From JALHNI01 sp031367405 (GTDB taxonomy: Bacteria; Acidobacteriota; Terriglobia; Bryobacterales; Bryobacteraceae), in assembly GCA_031367405.1 (NCBI GenBank), contig JANLPT010000270.1, positions 1-6,093 of the forward strand: 6,093 nucleotides of DNA, given 5' to 3'. Of the stretch, positions 1-5,525 are shown piece after piece. A model generated the notes under the pieces. It made no database searches. It was not told the origin of the DNA and saw only the letters and a program-made list of their open reading frames with translations. The translations under genes and the position numbers were made by a program. How positions within the stretch are numbered: position 1 is the first letter of the stretch; every line of letters starts with the position of its first letter.

Positions 1-1302
1 AATGGCGACGGGACGTTTGTGGACGGCCAAGTTGTTCCTGGGCCTTCCTATTGGGGCGTCGCGGTGGATGGTAATGGCGACGGGAAAATGGACTTAATCA
101 TGCTAACCGGAAGCAGAACCCGCAGTGGACCCATCGTCTACCCCTACACCGGGAATGGCGACGGGACATTTATTTTGAGCGGAAACTTTGGACCCGTTTT
201 CGGTACCTATCCCGTGAACCAGTTCGTTACAGCCGACTTTAACGGCGACGGACGTCCTGATTTCGTCTCGGTTTGGGGGGCTACGGACAATCAAAACGGC
301 GGACCCGCTCCTTGGGGTGGACCCATTGATTGGGGGCTGAATATGTTCGTCGGGGGCAAATGGTTCGCTACAGGTGATTTCGACCGCAACGGATCCCCGG
401 ACGTCGCCATGGTGGATGGAAGCGCTGTCTACATCGCTCGCAACTCCATGGGCAATCCTCCTTTGCTTGGCCTGCTTACGTTGGATTCCAATTATGTAGT
501 GGGTGGACCTTCGACCGTCAATGGTACGGTTAAATTGGGTGGGCCCGCACCTGCGGGTGGCTTCGTGATTGCGCTGGCAAGTGATAATCCCGCTGCAATT
601 TTGCCGAACACATCAGTTACAATTCCAGCCGGGGCGAACTCCGCAACCTTCCCGGTGGCCACCAGGGCGGTTGCCGCCGCAACGCCTGTGAACATCTCCG
701 CCACACTGGGTTCGGTGACGCAAAGCGCCCTAATCACAGTGGTGCCGCCCGTTTCGGTCTCTTCTATAACCATAGCGCCCGCCAGCCTTTTCGGATTCTT
801 CGGCGGAAATCGTGCTTTTGGAACGGTGACTCTGGGCAGCCCTGCACCCGATAGTGTTGTAGTAGTTACCCTATCGAGCTCGAACACTGCCGTTGCTACG
901 GTTGAAGCCAGTGTCTCGGTGCTTCCTGGGGCTACAACTGGAACGTTTTTGCTCAGCGCATTGCATGTGAATGTGGATTCACCAATTACGATCACAGGAA
1001 GCTACCAGGGAACAACCACGACTGGCATTGTCAATGTGTTAAAAGGTACCGATACTGTGACTATCACCAAGACAGAATACGTGGTGAGTAAATCGCAGTT
1101 TAGGATGGAGGCAACCACTTCCGATGCCAGTGCCGCCTACATGCTGGTGTTCAATGCCATCACCGGAGTGCAGTTGGGGTCGCTGGTTCCTGCTGGCGGG
1201 GGTAAGTTCACCGGTCAGTTCTTTGTACCAGGGCCATTCACTTCGGTGGCGGTCCAAAGCGCCAAAGGTGGCTTGGCCATCGGGGCGGTGACCCAGCGGT
1301 AA
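1..1302 (+). CDS. FG-GAP/VCBS repeat protein with Ig-like domains, 3' part (start outside window)
   Basis: The frame is open from base 1 to the TAA at 1300-1302, giving 433 visible residues; the GTG at 19 is an internal valine, because the preceding codons already encode the repeat motif NGDGTF. The first ~145 codons carry FG-GAP-type repeats: NGDG at codons 1-4, 25-28, 52-55 and 81-84, in contexts such as DGNGDGKMD, DFNGDGRPD and DFDRNGSPD. These Asp/Asn/Gly-rich loops resemble the Ca2+-binding loops of integrin-like beta-propeller blades. Two mutually similar Ig-like beta-sandwich domains follow (codons ~159-249 and ~254-347), sharing GTVxLGxPAP, LxSxNxA and PxxIxxxxG patterns. A separate C-terminal domain (~349-433) begins DTVTITKTEYVVSKSQ. 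Such proteins are normally exported or surface-attached and take part in adhesion or carbohydrate contact, but the substrate is unknown. The signal peptide would lie outside the window. Family assignment is firm; function is only general. Confidence 0.85.
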   Translation, partial: NGDGTFVDGQVVPGPSYWGVAVDGNGDGKMDLIMLTGSRTRSGPIVYPYTGNGDGTFILSGNFGPVFGTYPVNQFVTADFNGDGRPDFVSVWGATDNQNGGPAPWGGPIDWGLNMFVGGKWFATGDFDRNGSPDVAMVDGSAVYIARNSMGNPPLLGLLTLDSNYVVGGPSTVNGTVKLGGPAPAGGFVIALASDNPAAILPNTSVTIPAGANSATFPVATRAVAAATPVNISATLGSVTQSALITVVPPVSVSSITIAPASLFGFFGGNRAFGTVTLGSPAPDSVVVVTLSSSNTAVATVEASVSVLPGATTGTFLLSALHVNVDSPITITGSYQGTTTTGIVNVLKGTDTVTITKTEYVVSKSQFRMEATTSDASAAYMLVFNAITGVQLGSLVPAGGGKFTGQFFVPGPFTSVAVQSAKGGLAIGAVTQR

Positions 1303-1318
1303 GTTGGACCACAAGGAC

Positions 1319-1355
1319 TCAGGTAGGGACGGACGTATCAACCATTCCTACCTGA
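1319..1355 (+). terminator. Stem-loop just downstream of the FG-GAP gene, possible transcription end
   Basis: The sequence TCAGGTAGG (1319-1327) is perfectly complementary to CCTACCTGA (1347-1355), with a 19-nt loop between them, starting 16 nt after the TAA of the FG-GAP gene. Position suits a transcription terminator or a 3'-end stabilising hairpin. However, no T-run follows the stem and the loop is long, so intrinsic termination is doubtful. Confidence 0.3.
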
Positions 1356-1579
1356 TGTTGCGGCAAAACGGTCGTCGAAGGATTGCAAGACCGGGACAAT
1401 GCAAGCCAAAGGGAGCGAGGCCGGCACGTTTTAGCAGGTGAACTGCTTGTTCCACAGCTTATTGTCGACGGCAAGAGTGAAAGCAAAGCTTGGTGCGTAT
1501 TCCGGCGAAGGCGATCAGGATTCCGGGCTGATGACGATCACGATCGGAGCGAAGCGACGCTGGCTTGCTTCATGATCCA

Positions 1580-1607
1580 TGACTGATCGGCATCAGTCAA
1601 CAGTTTT
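1580..1607 (+). terminator. Hairpin with tetraloop followed by TTTT, candidate intrinsic terminator
   Basis: TGACTGAT (1580-1587) and ATCAGTCA (1592-1599) form a perfect 8-bp stem closing the 4-nt loop CGGC, and TTTT follows at 1604-1607. The geometry fits a weak rho-independent terminator reading on the plus strand. The stem is not GC-rich, the T-run is short, and no gene ends directly upstream, so this is only a candidate. Confidence 0.33.
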
Positions 1608-1665
1608 CTGGTCCGGCCAAAGGCGGTGCGCTGCGGTCCGCCGGACTCTTCCGCGCTTTAGCCAA

Positions 1666-1702
1666 CGCTACCGCGTTGCACGCGCGGCCCGGCGCGGTAG
1701 CG
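1666..1702. repeat. 10-bp GC-rich inverted repeat (stem-loop)
   Basis: CGCTACCGCG (1666-1675) is the exact reverse complement of CGCGGTAGCG (1693-1702), separated by a 17-nt loop that could add G-T and G-C pairs at its base. This would be a very stable hairpin in DNA or RNA. It is not followed by a T-run on the plus strand, so it does not look like a standard intrinsic terminator. No role can be assigned from one copy. Confidence 0.6.
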
Positions 1703-1775
1703 GTCGGCATAGCGGTGAGCATCGAGCCCGAAGCTGGGTCCGTTGCGCCGCCGCCGACTCCGATCTTCGTGGCCC

Positions 1776-1793
1776 CGGTCGCTTCGGTCGCTT
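1776..1793 (+). repeat. 9-bp exact tandem duplication
   Basis: CGGTCGCTT occurs twice head to tail (1776-1784 and 1785-1793). The unit length is a multiple of three, so it would not change a reading frame. It is consistent with replication slippage in non-coding DNA. Confidence 0.7.
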
Positions 1794-1881
1794 AGCGGAG
1801 GCTAGTGAACTTTTGCTCCTGTGACACAGTCGTCATTTCCCGCACACGCATTATTTATTTTGCAGCTGTTATGCTAATGGC

Positions 1882-4800
1882 ATGCATCACCTTCTGTATT
1901 TCGGCCTAGTGGCTTCCGCTCTCCTGGCGCAAACCGATTCTGCGTCGTTGCGGGTGTTAGTGGAGGACGCTTCGCAAGCTTCGATGGCGGGCGCGAAAGT
2001 GAGTCTCTTGAATCGCAACACGGGCGCGCGGGCCACGGTGGCTACTTCGGGTGACGGCTATGCCGTCTTCAGCCCGATTGTCCGGGGGGATTATGAGATC
2101 GATGTTACGCAAAGCGGGTTTAAGACCGTGAAGTTGACCGCCGTGCAAATCACCGTTGACGAGCGGCGCTTAGTGCGCGTGAAGATGGAAGTATCATCGC
2201 TCGCTGAGACGGTGGAAGTAACGGCGGCCGCCGCCACCATTCAGACGGAACAAGGTGCGCTGGGCCAAGTAGTCAGTGGCCGGACGGCGGTGGAGTTGCC
2301 GTTGGCGGGCCGCCGCTATACGGAGCTGGCCTTGCTTTCGCCGGGCGTGGCGGCGAGTACGTTGAATCCCACGACGCGGGGCCCAGGCTGGTTCGTGGCT
2401 AACGGCAATTACCATACGCAGAATAACTTCCTACTGGACGGCGTTGACAACAATCAAGGGACGCAGAACGCGCAGAGCTTAAGTGCCCAAGTGGTGCAGC
2501 CGAATCCCGATGCCATTGCCGAATTTAAGGTGCAGACGAATTCGTTTTCAGCGGAGTTTGGGCGCAGCGCCGGTGCCGTGGTAAACGTCTCCATCAAGGG
2601 TGGGACGAACCAGTTACATGGCACGGGCTATTACTTCAATCGCGATTCAGCGCTGGCCGCGCGCGGCTGGACCAACAATGTCCAAGACCTGCCGAAGAGT
2701 AACTTGAAGTGGCAACAATACGGCGGTACGGTGGGTGGGCCCATCCAAAAAGACAAACTCTTCTACTTCGGCGCCTACGAGGGCTTTCGGCAAAATTTTG
2801 CGGAGACCTTTCTGGCGACGGTGCCCACGGCGAGCCAAAAGCGTGGCGAGTTTGGCGCGCTGAACATCGTGGACCCCGCGACTAACTTGCCCTTCGCCAA
2901 TAACGTCCTGCCCGCCTCGCGTTTCGACGCCCTGGGCAAAAAAGTAGTGGATCTATATCCCGAACCGAATCTGCCGGGTAACTTCCAGAACGGCCGTCCG
3001 TCGAATAACTGGAGCGCGCTGCGAGACGGCAAAGAAGACACCCACAAGTTCGATACGCGAGGCGACTACGCGCTGAACGAAAAGAACCAGCTCATGGCGC
3101 GCTTTAGCTATCTGCGCCAGAAATTTAACCGCGACCAATTGTTTCCCGGCATCGCGGACGGCGAAGGCAATCAGGGTGCGCAGTTTAATGAAAACAAGAG
3201 CTTGGCCGTGGCCTGGACCAGTACGCTTTCGACGCGGATTGTGAATACCCTGCGCTACGGCCACAACCGGACCTTCGCCGAGTTCGCCCACGCCACGGTG
3301 AATGATCAGAAGGCCGATGCTTTCGGCTTCAAAGGCTTCCCGGCCGAGATGCTTCAGGTCGGCGGTTTGCCCGGGATTGGCGTCACGAACTATCGTCAGT
3401 TAGGCACTCGCAATTTCCGCCCGCAGTATCAATCGCCGAAGTTACATCAGGTGATCGATAGTGTGTCCATTCAAGCGGGCAAGCACTTTGTGCGCACCGG
3501 ATTTGAGATGCGGCTGAAAGACAACACGTTCATCGACGTGACCCGCCGCAGCCCGGCGTATTCGTTCCTGGGCCGTTACTCCAACGACGGAATTGGAGAC
3601 TTACTCCTGGGCTTTCCGGAAAGCGTGCAATTGAATACGGTCCCCGCCATCCAGCAACTACAGCAGGCCCTCAGCGGCTTCGTGCAAGACGATTGGAAAG
3701 TCACCCGCAACCTGACGTTGAACTTAGGCGTGCGCTATGAATATACGACGCCTTTTTACGGCAGTGGCAAGAACAAGAACATCAACTTCGACCCGGCTAC
3801 CGGCGGCTTGATCCTGACCAGTGACCAAGACAAATATCTCACCACGCCGGACCGCAATAACTTCGGCCCGCGGCTGGGCTTCGCCTGGCAAGCACGGCCG
3901 GACCGCTTGGTGATCCGCGGCGGCTACGGCCTCTTCTACAACACGGAAGATATCTATGGCTCCGAGGCCAGCCTGGCTCTAAACCCGCCGCAATTGATTC
4001 AGCCGACGCTGCTGCGCGTGGGCACTGGCCCAGCACCCGTGCGTTTGAGCGATCCGCTTCCGGCGAACGTCCTATCCAACTACGATAGCCGTAACGTGGG
4101 CCTGCGAACGCGCGAGAGGGAACAGCGTTCGGGCAGCATTCAACAGTTCAATCTGGCCGTGCAGTATCGCGTGAACAAAGCCAGCACCTTTGAGGTGGCT
4201 TACGCCGGAAATCGGGGCACGAACTTATTCGGGCTCTACGAAAGGAACCAGACCGCCTTTGGCGTCGACGGATCCGTGCCGGCGAATCGCCCCTTTCCGC
4301 AATGGCAAGGCATTCAGACGGGTGCCAGCCGCGGCAAGAGCTGGTATAACTCGCTGCAGACTAAGTTCGAACATAACTTCGCCAACGGCTTGTATGCCCT
4401 GGCCAGTTTCACTTGGGCTAGCGCGATCGATCAGGTGGGCACGTGGGATGCCGGCTCTTCGCCGCAATTGCTTGACCGCTTTGACGTGGAGAATGGCCGC
4501 ATGACGCAGACTCCGAAGTTACAATACACTACCGCGGTGACTTACGAATTGCCTTTTGGGCGCGGCCGCAAGATAGGGAGCAGTTGGAGCCGGGCCACTG
4601 ACGCGGTGTTGGGCGGTTGGCGGTTGGCGACCATCGTCTCCTGGCGCACGGGCTTGCCGATCAACGTGGGCCTCAACGGCAACGGCATCGACCCGCGCAC
4701 TGGGCAGGCTTACCGCTTCCTCAATCGCAACGGCGGCGGGCTGCGGCCCAATCGGGTGGGCGAAGCCAACACCGGCGTCGACCCCAAGACGGATCGCTTC

Positions 4801-5088
4801 CGTTTCCTCGATACCACGGCCTATGCCATTCAAGCCGTCAACACCCCCGGCAATGCGGCGCGAAACACCGCCTATGGCCCGCGCTTTTTCAATACGGATT
4901 TCAACTTGTCGAAGGGTTTTAAGATTACCGAGCGGCAATCGGTGGACATTCGCTGGGAGGCATTTAACCTTTTCAATACGGTGAATTTCCAGAATCCACA
5001 AACCACGGTGGGCACTACGAACTTCGGTTGGATCACCGCAGCGCGCGATCCCCGGGTCATGCAAATGGCGATTCGTTATCGCTTCTAG
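1882..5088 (+). CDS. Oar-like TonB-dependent outer-membrane receptor with carboxypeptidase-regulatory-like domain
   Basis: This encodes 1068 residues, the usual size for the Acidobacteriota Oar-like receptor family. A short signal peptide (about 1-16, cleavage near ALLA/QTDS) precedes a carboxypeptidase regulatory-like beta-sandwich (about 22-104, including AGAKVSLLNRNTGA and GDYEIDV). A linker with LAETVEVTA (107-114) leads into the plug: ELPLAGRRYTELALLSPGV (138-156), NNFLLDGVDNN (181-191), EFKVQTNSFSAEFGRSAGA (214-232) and a following SIKGGTNQLHG. The large beta-barrel has GGPIQKDKLFYFGAYEG (285-301), FVQDDWKVTRNLTLNLGVRY near 600-620 and NLFNTVNFQNP near 1030. It ends IRYRF, the terminal aromatic expected for BAM-dependent insertion. 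The family imports bulky substrates, often saccharides, using TonB energy; the substrate is unknown here. ATG 1882 is the only start after the in-frame TGA at 1822-1824. It lacks a visible Shine-Dalgarno, and the signal peptide's N-region has histidines instead of Lys/Arg. Confidence 0.95.
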   Translation: MHHLLYFGLVASALLAQTDSASLRVLVEDASQASMAGAKVSLLNRNTGARATVATSGDGYAVFSPIVRGDYEIDVTQSGFKTVKLTAVQITVDERRLVRVKMEVSSLAETVEVTAAAATIQTEQGALGQVVSGRTAVELPLAGRRYTELALLSPGVAASTLNPTTRGPGWFVANGNYHTQNNFLLDGVDNNQGTQNAQSLSAQVVQPNPDAIAEFKVQTNSFSAEFGRSAGAVVNVSIKGGTNQLHGTGYYFNRDSALAARGWTNNVQDLPKSNLKWQQYGGTVGGPIQKDKLFYFGAYEGFRQNFAETFLATVPTASQKRGEFGALNIVDPATNLPFANNVLPASRFDALGKKVVDLYPEPNLPGNFQNGRPSNNWSALRDGKEDTHKFDTRGDYALNEKNQLMARFSYLRQKFNRDQLFPGIADGEGNQGAQFNENKSLAVAWTSTLSTRIVNTLRYGHNRTFAEFAHATVNDQKADAFGFKGFPAEMLQVGGLPGIGVTNYRQLGTRNFRPQYQSPKLHQVIDSVSIQAGKHFVRTGFEMRLKDNTFIDVTRRSPAYSFLGRYSNDGIGDLLLGFPESVQLNTVPAIQQLQQALSGFVQDDWKVTRNLTLNLGVRYEYTTPFYGSGKNKNINFDPATGGLILTSDQDKYLTTPDRNNFGPRLGFAWQARPDRLVIRGGYGLFYNTEDIYGSEASLALNPPQLIQPTLLRVGTGPAPVRLSDPLPANVLSNYDSRNVGLRTREREQRSGSIQQFNLAVQYRVNKASTFEVAYAGNRGTNLFGLYERNQTAFGVDGSVPANRPFPQWQGIQTGASRGKSWYNSLQTKFEHNFANGLYALASFTWASAIDQVGTWDAGSSPQLLDRFDVENGRMTQTPKLQYTTAVTYELPFGRGRKIGSSWSRATDAVLGGWRLATIVSWRTGLPINVGLNGNGIDPRTGQAYRFLNRNGGGLRPNRVGEANTGVDPKTDRFRFLDTTAYAIQAVNTPGNAARNTAYGPRFFNTDFNLSKGFKITERQSVDIRWEAFNLFNTVNFQNPQTTVGTTNFGWITAARDPRVMQMAIRYRF

Positions 5089-5199
5089 GCCGGAGCGGCT
5101 CAGGATCCTTACGTTGAATGGTCAAGATGGCCAGAGGGCCTTCAGCGACGCCCGAACATATTTGGTCCAACGCGACCGCAGTGTCTCCGCTCATAGAAT

Positions 5200-5204
5200 A
5201 GGGG
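5200..5204 (+). promoter_or_regulatory. Ribosome binding site of the broken dehydrogenase-like gene
   Basis: AGGGG lies 4 nt before the ATG at 5209, slightly close but the best Shine-Dalgarno-like match upstream of any start in the window. It supports 5209 as the true original start of this now-broken gene. Confidence 0.5.
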
Positions 5205-5352
5205 TGACATGCGAACTCTGCCGGCGACCCTCCTGTTCAGTCTGGTAGCCCAAGCGCAGACCGCTGAGATTCGGCTCGAGCCCCTCATCAGCGGCCTCCA
5301 AAGCCCCACCGATATCCAAAGCGGGCGCGATGGCTCAGGCCGTTTGTTCATC

Positions 5353-5366
5353 GTTCAACGTTCAAC
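5353..5366 (+). repeat. 7-bp exact tandem duplication causing a frameshift
   Basis: GTTCAAC is present twice in direct succession (5353-5359 and 5360-5366). Seven is not a multiple of three, so it moves the dehydrogenase-like frame by one base. With one copy removed the family-like motif QGGLIRLWRN reads on directly from FIVQ. Confidence 0.85.
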
Positions 5367-5419
5367 AAGGCGGCCTCATTCGCCTCTGGCGCAATTGTCC
5401 GTTCCCCTGATCATGCCTG

Positions 5420-5447
5420 GCACCAACTGGGTTGCACCAACTGGGTT
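5420..5447 (+). repeat. 14-bp exact tandem duplication
   Basis: GCACCAACTGGGTT occurs twice head to tail (5420-5433 and 5434-5447). It lies between the dehydrogenase 5' fragment and the amidohydrolase-like tail. Its length also breaks frame. It is the second short tandem duplication within 100 bp, which suggests DNA free of coding constraint. Confidence 0.85.
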
Positions 5448-5450
5448 TAG

Positions 5451-5525
5451 TACCCGTCGCGTGGGATTGGCAGCTGGCGGAAGGTGAAGTTCGTCATGAA
5501 AAACGGGGTGGTTGAAGTTCAGTAG
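5451..5525 (+). pseudogene. Relic of an amidohydrolase gene, last ~24 codons
   Basis: One plus-strand frame, opened after TAG 5448-5450 and closed by TAG 5523-5525, reads PSRGIGSWRKVKFVMKNG followed by VVEVQ. Metal-dependent amidohydrolases of the imidazolonepropionase-like group typically end with a pattern like NPLxDIxxLxxVKFVMKNGVVY, in which the final beta-strands return to the small N-terminal domain. The match covers about 20 positions and ends with a stop at the right place, but nothing upstream in any frame continues it. It therefore looks like a truncated 3' end brought next to the dehydrogenase fragment by a deletion. The match is short and chance resemblance is possible. Its last 32 bases overlap the 3' end of the convergent minus-strand gene. 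Confidence 0.42.

Larger units (their letters stand above)
1583..1795 (+). pseudogene. Coding-like open stretch without start, possible gene relic
   Basis: Between a TGA at 1580-1582 and a TAG at 1793-1795 one plus-strand frame stays open for 70 codons, with mostly G or C in third positions. The translation is alanine/valine/proline-rich, for example ALANATALHARPGAVAVGIA and ending PPPTPIFVAPVASVA. It has no ATG or plausible start near its 5' end. An adjoining frame (1438-1572) reads into a TGA at 1573-1575 and ends in the stretch LMTITIGAKRRWLAS. Together they could be a frameshifted relic, but GC-rich non-coding DNA can also give such open frames, and I recognise no family. Confidence 0.18.
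1303..1881. other. Long intergenic region (~580 bp) without a convincing gene
   Basis: No open frame here has a recognisable product. Two open frames with ATG starts, at 1383-1586 and 1579-1824, translate to arginine- and histidine-rich, low-hydrophobicity sequence and have no ribosome binding site, so I treat them as spurious. The region contains a 9-bp inverted repeat just after the upstream stop (1319-1355), an 8-bp hairpin followed by TTTT (1580-1607), a 10-bp GC-rich hairpin (1666-1702) and a 9-bp tandem duplication (1776-1793). It ends in an AT-rich patch (about 1850-1880) immediately before the receptor gene, which probably contains that gene's promoter, although I cannot place clear -35 and -10 boxes. 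Confidence 0.6.
5209..5487 (+). pseudogene. Glucose/sorbosone dehydrogenase-like (PQQ-type) protein, 5' fragment, frameshifted
   Basis: The intact reading is a 92-codon frame, far shorter than the several-hundred-residue beta-propeller family it starts like. Residues 1-16 form a signal peptide (MRTLPATLLFSLVAQA), followed by EIRLEPLISGLQSPTDIQ and DGSGRLFIVQ. These match the opening blade of soluble glucose/sorbosone dehydrogenases, periplasmic enzymes that oxidise sugars using PQQ. After FIVQ the sequence turns into RSTRRPHSP. The cause is visible: GTTCAAC is duplicated at 5353-5366. Dropping one copy restores FIVQQGGLIRLWRN, the expected continuation with the QGGLIRL motif. The restored frame then meets TGA at 5408-5410, and no further dehydrogenase sequence is recognisable, so the rest of the gene is lost. 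The intact frame continues in unrelated sequence to 5487. It lies 120 bp after the receptor gene on the same strand. An alternative view is an expressed short secreted peptide, which I think unlikely. Confidence 0.7.

Noticed and set aside
1..166. Repeated AATGGCGACGGGA (1, 73, 154) as a DNA repeat array
   Set aside because: These copies are explained by the recurring NGDG protein motif of FG-GAP repeats, with irregular spacing and unrelated DNA between them.
492..995. 167-codon minus-strand open frame within the FG-GAP gene
   Set aside because: The plus-strand frame here encodes clear Ig-like repeats; the minus-strand product is only its mirror.
1383..1824. Two plus-strand open frames starting at ATG 1383 and ATG 1579
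   Set aside because: Their products are Arg/His-rich with no family features, they lack ribosome binding sites, and the second overlaps a different frame with better codon character.
4190..5064. Several open frames of 60-180 codons on both strands inside the receptor gene
   Set aside because: They are shadows of the high-GC receptor coding frame, whose family motifs run without a break through the same bases.
5089..5140. Small palindromes after the receptor gene (GCCG-GAG-CGGC at 5089-5099; GGCC-AGAG-GGCC at 5129-5140) as terminators
   Set aside because: Stems are only 4 bp and no T-run follows, which is within chance for GC-rich DNA.
5162..5199. TTGGTC and TAGAAT as a -35/-10 promoter for the dehydrogenase-like gene
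   Set aside because: The spacer is 26 nt, far from 17, and the -10-like box is too close to the ribosome binding site.
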